Assembly: GCF_001748145.1 (NCBI RefSeq)
Contig: NZ_BCQA01000001.1
Location: 3,870,501 to 3,934,500, forward strand
DNA: 64,000 nucleotides
Origin: Bosea sp. BIWAKO-01
GTDB taxonomy: Bacteria; Pseudomonadota; Alphaproteobacteria; Rhizobiales; Beijerinckiaceae
Direction of reading: 5' to 3'
Positions 47,008 through 55,331 of the stretch are shown in pieces (position 1 is the stretch's first letter; every line of letters starts with the position of its first letter). Under the pieces are notes generated by a model. The model did no database searches. It saw only the letters and a program-made list of their open reading frames with translations, and was not told where the DNA came from. A program made the translations under genes and the position numbers.

Positions 47008-48465
47008 TTATTGCAGACCTCCGGCTCTGAGCGCGATGTGCTTCGTCTCCTGGAAATCGTGGAGAGAGGCGAGGCCATTCAGTCGGCCGATGCCGCTTTG
47101 TTTGAAGCCGCCTTCCTCGAACTCGTCGTGGATGGCGGCCCAATCATTGATCCAAACCGCGCCGACCTGCAGTTCGCGGGCGACACGGAGGGGCCGATCG
47201 ACATCGCGGCTCCAGACGCTGGCGGCCAAGCCGAAATCGCTGTTGTTGGCGAGGGCGATGGCCTCCGCTTCGCCTTCGAAGACCTGGAAGGTCGCGACGG
47301 GTCCGAACACCTCTTCCTGGACGATCGCCAGATTCGCATCGGAGACCTCGAGCAGTGTCGGTCGATAGAATGCCCCCGCCGCGAGCGCAGGCTCGCGCGC
47401 GATACCGCCGCGGACGATCGGCTGAGCGCCCTCCGCCAGAGCTTTCTCCACCATCGCATCGACGCGGGCCACGCTTTGCCTGTCGATCAACGGGCCCATT
47501 TCGCTCCTCGGGTCGGATGCCGGGCCGACTCTGAGCTGATCCAGTCGCGCGCCAAGGGCCTGCCGCAGACGGTCGGCGATGCCGCGTTCCGCCAGGATCC
47601 GGCTTCCGGCCATGCAGAATTGGCCAGCGAAGACCGTGATGGCCTTCTCGAGTTGCGGGAGCGCTGTCGCGAGATCGGCATCGTTGAACACGATCATCGG
47701 GGTCTTGCCGCCGAGTTCGAGGCCGAAGCGCTTCAAGCGCGATGCGCCGGCGGCCGCGATCGCCCGGCCCGTGCGGGTGCTGCCCGTGAAACTGATCACC
47801 GGCACGTCGGGCGACTCGACCAGGAATGCCGAGCCGGAAATGCCGCTTTCGGAGAAGATGTTCACGACGCCAGGTGGCAACTCCGCGATCTCCGAAAGGA
47901 TCTGCGCGACGAGAGCATTCACCTGCGCGGTCTGACCAGGCATTTTGGCGACGACCGTCGTGCCCGCGGCGAGAGCCGGGCCGAGGGAGCGCATCAGCAG
48001 GACGACCGGGCTGTTCCACGGCACTATGAGTCCGGCGACGCCGATCGGTTGGCACAGGGCCATGGAATAGGCGCTCGGTCGAACCTCCAGAGCCCGGCCA
48101 TGCTGGGAGAGCGCCAAGGCCGAGCAGTAGCGCAGCTTGGGCGCGACCGTGAAGACTTCGAACCGGGCCTCGGGCAGGATCTTGCCATTCTCAGTTGCGA
48201 GCATCTGCGCCAGTTCTTCGGCGCGGTCTTCAAAGCGATCGGCGATCACATTGAGGGCGCGGGCGCGCAAGCTCCTGTCATCGCGCCAGGGGCTGTGCAG
48301 GAAGGCGTCTCGAGCGGCAGCCACGGCGCGCTTCGCATCGGCTAGCGTCGCGTCCGCGAAGGACCCGATGAGCTCGCCGGTCGCAGGATTGATGCTGGGG
48401 GTGCGGTTCGCGCTGTCGCACCAGGCCCCGTTGATCCAGTTCATCGCATTCGGCAGATGTTTCAC
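47008..48465 (-). CDS. Aldehyde dehydrogenase (aromatic aldehyde type, probable)
   Basis: 485 aa from GTG 48465; AAGAGGA sits 7 bases before it, while TTG 48486 has no such site. NAD(P)-dependent oxidation of an aldehyde to a carboxylic acid. N-W-I-N-G start, V-P-W-N-S-P cofactor segment, S-F-T-G-S-T, L-E-L-G-G-K with the general-base Glu at 250, and G-Q-F-C with the catalytic Cys at 284. It lies 48 bases after the decarboxylase, presumably converting the aldehyde that enzyme releases. Substrate is inferred from context. Confidence 0.9.
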   Translation of the reverse strand: MKHLPNAMNWINGAWCDSANRTPSINPATGELIGSFADATLADAKRAVAAARDAFLHSPWRDDRSLRARALNVIADRFEDRAEELAQMLATENGKILPEARFEVFTVAPKLRYCSALALSQHGRALEVRPSAYSMALCQPIGVAGLIVPWNSPVVLLMRSLGPALAAGTTVVAKMPGQTAQVNALVAQILSEIAELPPGVVNIFSESGISGSAFLVESPDVPVISFTGSTRTGRAIAAAGASRLKRFGLELGGKTPMIVFNDADLATALPQLEKAITVFAGQFCMAGSRILAERGIADRLRQALGARLDQLRVGPASDPRSEMGPLIDRQSVARVDAMVEKALAEGAQPIVRGGIAREPALAAGAFYRPTLLEVSDANLAIVQEEVFGPVATFQVFEGEAEAIALANNSDFGLAASVWSRDVDRPLRVARELQVGAVWINDWAAIHDEFEEGGFKQSGIGRLNGLASLHDFQETKHIALRAGGLQ

Positions 48466-48513
48466 GACGATATCCTCTTGGCTCAACGGCGCGGGGCCGT
48501 GGCCGCAAACGCC

Positions 48514-50151
48514 TCAATCCAGTCCGTAGAGGCCAGGCACGGCCCGATCGACCAGCACTTCGACGAGCCTCGGCTTCGCGCTGGCGAAGGCTTCCGAAAG
48601 AGCCGGCGCGAGATCGTCGGCGCGCTCGACGCGCACGGCTGAGCAGCCATGCCCGGCGGCGAGTGCCGGGAAATCCAGGCCGGGCAGGTCGATGCCCGGT
48701 GGTGCGGCCTTTCTCATGAGTTGGCTGAAGGCGCGCATCGCCCCGTAGCCACCGTTGTTCAGAACCACCACTGTGATCGGGAGGCGGTGCTGTGCGGCGG
48801 TCCACAAGGCCTGGATGGAATACATCGCCGATCCATCGCCGATCACGCAGATGACCGCTTGGGCTGGCCTGGCGAGGGCGATCCCAACCGATGCCGGCAG
48901 CGCGAAGCCCAAGCCGCCGCTCGCCATGCAGTAGAAGCCGTTATCCCGAACCGGCAGGTGACGCTGCAGCGCTTCCTTGTGCGAGGGCGCTTCCTCAACG
49001 ATCACGCTGCCGGGGTGACGCAGATCTGCGATCGTCTGCATGACGAAGCTCGCCAGGACCGGTTCGCTCGGGGCGATCCGCGGCGCGGAGGCGCGAACGG
49101 TGGCGGGTAGGCGATTGCGAAGCGGCACAGTCGCGAGCAGACCGGAAATCGCGGGACGCATCGTCGAGAGCAGGCTCACTCCACCAATGGCGGCTGCGGC
49201 GGCATCTGCATCGTCGGTGATGTGGAAGATGGGTGGCCCTGACCTGAGGCCTGCGAGATCGCCGGGAACGTGAAAGGTGAAGGCCGGGGCGCCAAGGACC
49301 AGCACCAGGTCGTGCCGACCCAGTATCTTGCCAAGCGGTTCGGGGGCGGCGGGCAGAAAGCCGTTGAAGAGCCGGTGATCCTCCGGAAACGAGGCTCTGC
49401 TTGCCACCGGTGCGGCCCAGACTGCGGCGCCCAGACGTTCTGCGAGCGCAACGGCAAGTGCCGATGCTTCGTCCCGTGCGACCGCAGCACCGACGACGAT
49501 GGCCGGGCGTTCGCTGGCATCGATCGCGTTGGTGAATGCCCGAAGACCTTCAGGATCGGGCCCGAAATCCCCGCTGGTTGGCCGGGCCTCGACGGGCTCG
49601 CAGGGAACTTGCCAGTCATCGGCAGGAATCGAGACGAAGGTTGGACCGCAGGGCTTCTGCATGGCGATGGCGTAAGCTTGTGCGATCGCCAGCGGCACAT
49701 CCTGCGGACGTGCCGGTTCGCAGCTCCATTTCACATAGGGTTTGGGAAACTCGGCAGCCGAGGCGGCGCCGAGAAATGGACGCAGCGGCAGCAGCGCGCG
49801 CGCTTGTTGTCCGGCTGTGATGACCAGCGGCGTTTGATTTCGATAGGCTGTGTAGATGCTCCCAAGCGCATGGCCGACGCCGGCCGCGGAATGGAGATTG
49901 ACGAAGGCCGCCGAGCCGGTTGCCTGGGCATGTCCGTCGGCCATCCCGACGGCACTGCTTTCCTGCAGGGCGAGCACATAGCGGAAATCGCTTGGCCAGT
50001 CGTGCAGGAAGGCAAGCTCGGTCGAGCCGGGATTGCCGAACACCGTCGTCATCCCGAGTGACCGGAGAAGGGCGATCGTCGCATCGCGCACAGTGCCGGC
50101 CGGTTTCGTGATGGCGGAGGGCGAGGCCGCGGGCTGGTCTGCTGTCTGCAT
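48514..50151 (-). CDS. mdlC: Benzoylformate decarboxylase-type ThDP enzyme
   Basis: 545 aa. The sequence tracks Pseudomonas putida benzoylformate decarboxylase closely, and its key residues are all present at the expected offset: Ser43 (BFD Ser26) in F-G-N-P-G-S-T-E-L, Glu64 (Glu47, ThDP activation), His87 (His70) in N-L-H-S-A-A-G and His294 (His281) in P-A-F-T-F-H. The ThDP motif is G-D-G-S...N-N. Family reaction: aryl-glyoxylate to aryl-aldehyde plus CO2. A decarboxylase of a related 2-oxo acid, such as arylpyruvate, is the alternative. Symbol given by resemblance. Confidence 0.85.
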   Translation of the reverse strand: MQTADQPAASPSAITKPAGTVRDATIALLRSLGMTTVFGNPGSTELAFLHDWPSDFRYVLALQESSAVGMADGHAQATGSAAFVNLHSAAGVGHALGSIYTAYRNQTPLVITAGQQARALLPLRPFLGAASAAEFPKPYVKWSCEPARPQDVPLAIAQAYAIAMQKPCGPTFVSIPADDWQVPCEPVEARPTSGDFGPDPEGLRAFTNAIDASERPAIVVGAAVARDEASALAVALAERLGAAVWAAPVASRASFPEDHRLFNGFLPAAPEPLGKILGRHDLVLVLGAPAFTFHVPGDLAGLRSGPPIFHITDDADAAAAAIGGVSLLSTMRPAISGLLATVPLRNRLPATVRASAPRIAPSEPVLASFVMQTIADLRHPGSVIVEEAPSHKEALQRHLPVRDNGFYCMASGGLGFALPASVGIALARPAQAVICVIGDGSAMYSIQALWTAAQHRLPITVVVLNNGGYGAMRAFSQLMRKAAPPGIDLPGLDFPALAAGHGCSAVRVERADDLAPALSEAFASAKPRLVEVLVDRAVPGLYGLD

Positions 50152-50232
50152 TGCAATTCCATTGGTTTGCTGCGGCCGCGTCGCGCGCCGATGTGAGCAA
50201 GCGTTGATGAATGCGGCGGCTTCGGCTCTTGC

Positions 50233-51537
50233 TCAGATCGCGCGAAGCCTGGTCTCTTCGGCAGCCATCACGGCGCCGATGGCGATGACCGAGACTAGGC
50301 TGAAGTAGATCAGGATGGGCAGAAGGCTGCCGCCGCTCCATGCGAGCAGACTTGCTGCGATGACGGGCATGGCGCCGCCGCCGAAGATCGTGCCGAACTG
50401 CCGCCCAAGTGATACCCCGCTGAAGCGAACGCGCGTGTCCGGGAACAGCTCCGGATAGAAGCTCGAGGTGACGCCGATATGCATCGGCTGGATGAGCGCC
50501 CCGGGAATGGCCATGGCCAGCACGACCAGCAGGGTGTCGCGGGTCTGCAGCAGCGGAAAGAAGAGGAAGGCCACATAGAGCCCGGCCTGGACGAAGCCGG
50601 TGCCCAGCACCAACCGCCGCCCGATACGGTCCGACAGCGCGCCGAACAGCGGCACCATCGCGATGGCAATGACATTGCCGATCAGAACGCCGCGCAGCAG
50701 CGTGGCCTGATCGATGCCGAGCGTTTTTACCCCGTATGAAAGGCCGAAGATGGATGTGAGATAGAACACACCGGACTCGGCCAGGGCGCAGCAGAACACG
50801 ATCAGTGCCGGCCGCTTGTAATTGTCGAGCACCTGCAACAGCGGTACCCGAGCAGGAGGCGTCCGCGTCGCTTCGAAAACGGGTGACTCTTCGACCTTGA
50901 GCCGAACGTAGAAGCCGAGGCCCACGAGCACGATGCTCAACAGGAAGGGCACGCGCCAGCCCCATGTCAGCAGGACGTCGCTCGGCAGCGCGGCGGCAAA
51001 GGATACGACCAGTGTCGCAATCACGACGCCGGCGAAATTGCCGGATTGCGCGATCGAGGCGAAGACGCCGCGTTTGCCTTCAGGCGCGCTCTCCAGCATC
51101 AGCACCGGCGCTCCGGTTGACTCACCGCCAAGGGCGAAGCCCTGCAGGAAACGCAGGGCCAGCAGGAAGCCCGCAGCCCAGATTCCAATGGAATCATAGG
51201 TCGGCAACAGGCCGATGGCCGTAGTCGATAGACCCATCAAGATCAGCGTCGCCGCCATGACCGGCTTTCGGCCGAGACGGTCGCCGAAGTGACCGAAGAA
51301 CAGGCCGCCGAGAGGTCGTGCCACAAAGCCGACGGCAAAGATGCCGAGCACGGCTATCATGCCTGCGACCGGGTCCGCATGCGGGAAGAACAGTTTATCG
51401 AAGACGAGAGGTGCCAGAAAACCGTACAGCATGAAATCATACCATTCGATCGCTGACCCAAGGAAACAGGAGAGCGCGACCTTCGTGCGATCCTTGTTGC
51501 GAAGCGCAGATTGACCGTTCAGTGCTGCGACAGACAT
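50233..51537 (-). CDS. MFS transporter, metabolite:H+ symporter (MHS) family
   Basis: 434 aa from ATG 51537, with a GAGAGGA ribosome site. Twelve predicted helices; A-I-E-W-Y-D-F-M-L-Y-G-F at helix 1, G-H-F-G-D-R-L-G-R-K-P loop 2-3 and R-F-L-Q-G-F-A-L-G-G-E-S-T-G-A are characteristic of MHS uptake proteins such as those for shikimate, ketoglutarate and aromatic acids. It heads the minus-strand catabolic arm after lysR, so uptake of the pathway substrate is the natural role. Confidence 0.9.
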   Translation of the reverse strand: MSVAALNGQSALRNKDRTKVALSCFLGSAIEWYDFMLYGFLAPLVFDKLFFPHADPVAGMIAVLGIFAVGFVARPLGGLFFGHFGDRLGRKPVMAATLILMGLSTTAIGLLPTYDSIGIWAAGFLLALRFLQGFALGGESTGAPVLMLESAPEGKRGVFASIAQSGNFAGVVIATLVVSFAAALPSDVLLTWGWRVPFLLSIVLVGLGFYVRLKVEESPVFEATRTPPARVPLLQVLDNYKRPALIVFCCALAESGVFYLTSIFGLSYGVKTLGIDQATLLRGVLIGNVIAIAMVPLFGALSDRIGRRLVLGTGFVQAGLYVAFLFFPLLQTRDTLLVVLAMAIPGALIQPMHIGVTSSFYPELFPDTRVRFSGVSLGRQFGTIFGGGAMPVIAASLLAWSGGSLLPILIYFSLVSVIAIGAVMAAEETRLRAI

Positions 51538-51791
51538 GGCGTTCCTCTCTTGCATAGATTTTCTTCTTCGCAATGCTGCCTGCCTGCGAAGGATCTATCG
51601 TTGCAAAGAGAATGGGTGCGAGCCTCGCTCCGGGTCGAGCGGTATTTCGTCAAGCATCGTTCGCATTCGGGAAACTGCCGCCGGGGTGGAGCGGAGCAGG
51701 CTTCGCCGACAATGGAACGCCCGGAGAGCGGGCGCCGGGGAAGGGGCGTTTCAGGAGTTCGGGGGGCGGCTGGAGGTCACGCCGGTCTGTC

Positions 51792-52733
51792 TCACTCGAT
51801 CGCGAGCATATCGACGAGAGCAGTCAATGCCGGAGTAAGAACGGCGTTGCGCTGGGTCGCCAGATGCAGGTTGCAAGGCGCCCAGTCTTCAGCGAGCGGG
51901 ATGTCGACAAGGCCCCGGCTTGCAATCTCGCGCGCCGCGCTGCGCATCGGCAGCACCGTAATGCCGAGACCGCCCTGGACCACCCGGCAGATCGACGCGA
52001 TGCCATGGACGCGGACGCGCGTAGACAATTCCGCGCCATGGCTTGCGGCCTTGCGGGCCAGCAAATGCCCGATGGCAGAGTCCGGTGGCAGAACCCAATC
52101 CTGGTCGAGCAGATCGGCAAGGCGAACAGCAGCCGCGCCTGCAAGAGGATGGTCCGGGCTGACGACGATGCCGAGCGCGTCGCGACGATACGGTCTCAGG
52201 CGCAAGCCAGGGCTGGATTCCGCACCCAGCAGGATACCGAGCTCGGCCCGCCCATTCAGGACGCTTTCGGCAACCGCATTGCTGGTGAGTTCCTCGACTG
52301 AGAGCCGGGCATGGGGGAAGGCGCCGAGAAACCTCCGCAACTGCTCCGGGAGGTCATGGAATAGCGCGGGGCCCGAGACCGACAGTCTGATCTGCTCCAG
52401 GACGCCGTCCGTGATGTCACGCAACTCGTCTTCAAGCTCGTCGACATCGGCAAGGATCCTGTGCGCATGCGCCGCGATCGCCCTGCCGGGCGCCGTCAGC
52501 CCGATCCCGCGGCCTGTCCGCTCGATCAGGCGGAAGCCGAGCGAGTCCTCGAGGAAGCGAATCCGACGGCTCGCCGCCGAAACCACGATGTGAAGTTCCT
52601 CGGCGGCCAGCGACAGGTTGCCATGGCGCTCCACGCCCATGATCAGTTTCAGGGTCTTGAGGCTAAGCCGGTCATTGAGTTTCACCGAAGCGACGTCCCT
52701 CGAAGCTGGCAACGAGCCGACGGCCGTTGCCAT
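51792..52733 (-). CDS. LysR family regulator of the island
   Basis: About 313 aa from ATG 52733; ATG 52748 and GTG 52685 are also possible and no start has a clear ribosome site. N-terminal winged helix: L-S-L-A-A-E-E-L-H-I-V-V-S-A-A-S-R-R-I-R-F-L-E. G-R-G-I-G-L-T-A-P-G starts the linker; the effector domain follows. Divergent from the dioxygenase operon, so it probably controls both arms. Likely ligand: an aromatic intermediate, inferred. Confidence 0.88.
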   Translation of the reverse strand: MATAVGSLPASRDVASVKLNDRLSLKTLKLIMGVERHGNLSLAAEELHIVVSAASRRIRFLEDSLGFRLIERTGRGIGLTAPGRAIAAHAHRILADVDELEDELRDITDGVLEQIRLSVSGPALFHDLPEQLRRFLGAFPHARLSVEELTSNAVAESVLNGRAELGILLGAESSPGLRLRPYRRDALGIVVSPDHPLAGAAAVRLADLLDQDWVLPPDSAIGHLLARKAASHGAELSTRVRVHGIASICRVVQGGLGITVLPMRSAAREIASRGLVDIPLAEDWAPCNLHLATQRNAVLTPALTALVDMLAIE

Positions 52734-52754
52734 AAGGTGCAAATACATTGTCAA

Positions 52755-52826
52755 AATCTCAAAACATGGGAAATTGACTCATCTGTCATATCGATAATAT
52801 CGCTATTCCAAGAATGGAGTAGCAAA
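52755..52826. promoter_or_regulatory. Divergent lysR-dioxygenase promoter region
   Basis: TTGACT (52774-52779) is a good -35 for the plus arm with a possible -10 near 52798. ATATCG occurs twice (52788-52793 and 52797-52802) and CGATA-A-TATCG (52792-52802) is a perfect palindrome, a likely LysR contact. GGAG at 52816-52819 is the dioxygenase ribosome site. Confidence 0.5.
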
Positions 52827-53669
52827 ATGATGCTCACCGCCTTGCAAGCCAGCGCCTATCTGCATCACCTCAATCTGAGAACGCCGGACGTGAAGCGGCT
52901 CGCCACCTTCTATGCGGAGGTCATGGACATGGAGCTGATCCGGCTGGATGGGGAAGCGGCGCTGCTGGTGGGGCCCCAGCGTCGCGTGCTGCTGACGCAG
53001 GGGGCGGCCAAGACACTCCAGCATGCAGGCTTTGCGGTCCGCGACAGCGAAGGGCTGGCGGGGCTGCGTGCCCGGGCGGTCGAGCAGGGGCTCGAGCCTG
53101 CCGAGGTTTCCGTGTCGCTGTTCGAGAGCGACGCCTTCTCCGTGCGTGACCCCGATGGCAACGAGGTGATCTTCGGGCGCGCCATCGCCGATACGGCCGG
53201 GCCGCGCGGACGTATCCGTGGACCGATCCAGCATCTGACGCTGGCAACCCGGGACGTCGACGCGATCGAAGGGTTCTATGCCGGCAAGCTCGGCTTCGGC
53301 GTCTCCGACAGGGTGGTCGATGACGCCGGTCGCGTCATGACGTGCTTCATGCGCGGTAACCACGAGCATCATAACTTGGCCTGCTTCCGGCAGGACCGGC
53401 AGGGCATCGATCATCATTCCTACGAAGCCGGCGAATGGAACACGATCCGCGACTGGTCGGATCATTTCGCCGCGCGCGGCGTGTCGCTGATGTGGGGCCC
53501 CGGGCGGCATGGGCCCGGGAACAACCTGTTCATTTTCATCGGGGATCCGGACGGGAACTGGATCGAGGTCTCGGCCGAGCTGGAGGTCGTCCACGATCGC
53601 CCGGTCATGCAGTGGCCCCATGCCGAGCGGACGCTCAACCTGTGGGGGCGCGCGATCCTGCGCGCATGA
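52827..53669 (+). CDS. Extradiol-type (VOC family) ring-cleavage dioxygenase
   Basis: 280 aa with two vicinal-oxygen-chelate modules (about 10-110 and 130-255). ATG 52827 has GGAG 7 bases upstream. Family reaction: ferrous-iron cleavage of a catecholic ring next to the hydroxyls. Metal-ligand candidates in the second module are H136 (I-Q-H-L-T-L), H196 or H197 (G-I-D-H-H-S-Y-E) and E247 (N-W-I-E-V-S-A), the two-His-one-Glu set. Substrate cannot be read; ring cleavage of a dihydroxylated acid fits the neighbours. Confidence 0.85.
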   Translation: MMLTALQASAYLHHLNLRTPDVKRLATFYAEVMDMELIRLDGEAALLVGPQRRVLLTQGAAKTLQHAGFAVRDSEGLAGLRARAVEQGLEPAEVSVSLFESDAFSVRDPDGNEVIFGRAIADTAGPRGRIRGPIQHLTLATRDVDAIEGFYAGKLGFGVSDRVVDDAGRVMTCFMRGNHEHHNLACFRQDRQGIDHHSYEAGEWNTIRDWSDHFAARGVSLMWGPGRHGPGNNLFIFIGDPDGNWIEVSAELEVVHDRPVMQWPHAERTLNLWGRAILRA

Positions 53670-53679
53670 GGAGCAGACC

Positions 53680-54546
53680 ATGAGATTTGTTTCGTTCAGA
53701 GCCGAAAACCGCGCCAGCTACGGCGTTGCGGGCGCCACCGGCATTTTCGATCTTGGAGCGCGCTTCGGCGCGGTGCTTCCCGACCTGCGGACTTATCTGG
53801 AGGCCGCCGGGCTCGGGCTCGTTGAGCCGGTGCGCGAGCCGATCCAGGCCGATTATGCCGAGGGCCAGTTTCGCTACGACCCGGTTCTGCCCAATCCCGG
53901 CAAGATCCTGTGCGTCGGCCTCAACTACGAGGAGCACCGTCGCGAGACGGGGCGGCCGGAGGCCGCGCATCCCGCGATCTTCACGCGGTTTGCCGATACG
54001 CTCATCGGGCATCGGGCGCCGATCCTGCTGCCGCAGCTATCCAGGGCGCTCGATTACGAGGGGGAGCTGGCCGTGGTGATCGGCCGCCCCGGTTTCCGGG
54101 TGCCAAAGGCTTCGGCTCTCGACCTGGTCGCGGGCTACGCGCCATTCAACGACGCCACGTTGCGGGATTGGCAGCGCCATACCCACCAGTTCACGCCGGG
54201 CAAGAACTTCCCCGGCACGGGGGCGTTCGGCCCCGAACTGGTGACGCCGGACGAGATCGCGGAGTTCGCGCGCGCCCGGATCGAGACGCGCCTCAACGGA
54301 ACGATCGTTCAGTCTGCCACGCTGGGCGAGATGATCTTCCCCGTCGCCGACATCATCGCCTATGTCTCGGACTTCACGCGGCTGGCCCCCGGAGACGTGA
54401 TCATCACCGGCACGCCTGGCGGGGTCGGCTTCAAGCGCGAGCCCCAACTGTTCATGCAAGCGGGCGACATCGTCGAGGTCTCGATCGAAGGGATCGGTCG
54501 GCTGACGAACCCGATCGTCTCCGAAGCCGATCCGGACCGGACATGA
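53680..54546 (+). CDS. Fumarylacetoacetate hydrolase (FAH) family protein
   Basis: 288 aa, 10 bases after the dioxygenase. Catalytic FAH fold: G-L-N-Y-E-E-H, the metal site E127 and E129 in L-D-Y-E-G-E-L-A, D158 in F-N-D-A, K175 in F-T-P-G-K-N-F-P-G-T-G-A-F-G-P, and G-D-V-I-I-T-G-T-P-G-G-V-G. Family members hydrolyse, hydrate or decarboxylate ring-cleavage products (fumarylpyruvate-like, 2-oxopentenoate-like or HpaG-like). Its stop overlaps iclR by ATGA. Confidence 0.88.
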   Translation: MRFVSFRAENRASYGVAGATGIFDLGARFGAVLPDLRTYLEAAGLGLVEPVREPIQADYAEGQFRYDPVLPNPGKILCVGLNYEEHRRETGRPEAAHPAIFTRFADTLIGHRAPILLPQLSRALDYEGELAVVIGRPGFRVPKASALDLVAGYAPFNDATLRDWQRHTHQFTPGKNFPGTGAFGPELVTPDEIAEFARARIETRLNGTIVQSATLGEMIFPVADIIAYVSDFTRLAPGDVIITGTPGGVGFKREPQLFMQAGDIVEVSIEGIGRLTNPIVSEADPDRT

Positions 54547-55331
54547 ACGCGCTCGGCCGCTTCGTCAGTCTGCTTCGGCTGTTCCGGGAAACAAAGGGAA
54601 GCTGGACGGTTCAGGATATGTCGGAGGCGCTCGGCGTACCGGCGAGCACCGTCTACCGTACGGTTCGGGAACTGGTCGGCGAGGGGTTTCTCGAACCGGC
54701 CTACGAGGCCCATTATCGTCTCGGTCCCGCCTTCGTCGAATTTGATCGGCTGGTGCGCCTGACCGATCCGCTGGTGCGCGCCGGGCAGTCTCACCTGCAT
54801 GATCTGATCGCGCAGGCGGGCGTTCCCTGTGTGGCATTGTTGGCGCGTCTCTATGGCGACACCGTGCTGTGCGTCGCCGACGAAGCCGTCGGAAATCTAC
54901 CGGCGCGGCCGTCCTATGAACGCGGTCGGCCGATGCCGCTGACGCGAGGCGCCACGTCCAAGACGATCCTGTCATTGGTCCCGCCCCGACGGCTGGCCCG
55001 GCTTGTGGCAGGGAGTTTCGGCGGGCAGCCCGTCACCGACCAAGCCAATCTGCCCATGACGATCGCCGAACTGCGCGATCTGCTGGCCGGCGTCCGCAAG
55101 CGCGGCTACTGCATCACGCGCGGCGAGATCGACGAAGGGCTCGTCGGCATTGCCGTCCCGGTCGCGGTGCCGGAGCTCGGCATCGCCGCCAGCATCAGCC
55201 TCGTTCTCGATGCTGCCAGCCTGGACGAAAAGCTCGAGCATCGACTCGTGCTCCTGCTCGTCTCTTCAGGGAGCCTGCTGGGCGATCGGTTGTCCGGATC
55301 TCGGCTCGACGCAGCGGACGTGTCGCAATGA
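54543..55331 (+). CDS. IclR family regulator inside the operon
   Basis: 262 aa. N-terminal HTH: W-T-V-Q-D-M-S-E-A-L-G-V-P-A-S-T-V-Y-R-T-V-R-E-L, then the effector domain with R-G-A-T-S-K-T-I-L-S-L-V and the typical R-G-E-I-D-E-G-L-V-G-I-A-V-P-V. It is joined by four-base overlaps to both neighbours (FAH and monooxygenase), so it is made with the enzymes. A second regulator in a cluster already having LysR. Confidence 0.88.
   Translation: MNALGRFVSLLRLFRETKGSWTVQDMSEALGVPASTVYRTVRELVGEGFLEPAYEAHYRLGPAFVEFDRLVRLTDPLVRAGQSHLHDLIAQAGVPCVALLARLYGDTVLCVADEAVGNLPARPSYERGRPMPLTRGATSKTILSLVPPRRLARLVAGSFGGQPVTDQANLPMTIAELRDLLAGVRKRGYCITRGEIDEGLVGIAVPVAVPELGIAASISLVLDAASLDEKLEHRLVLLLVSSGSLLGDRLSGSRLDAADVSQ

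Noticed and set aside
46897..48345. Plus-strand 482-codon open frame
   Set aside because: Antisense of the aldehyde dehydrogenase with catalytic residues intact.
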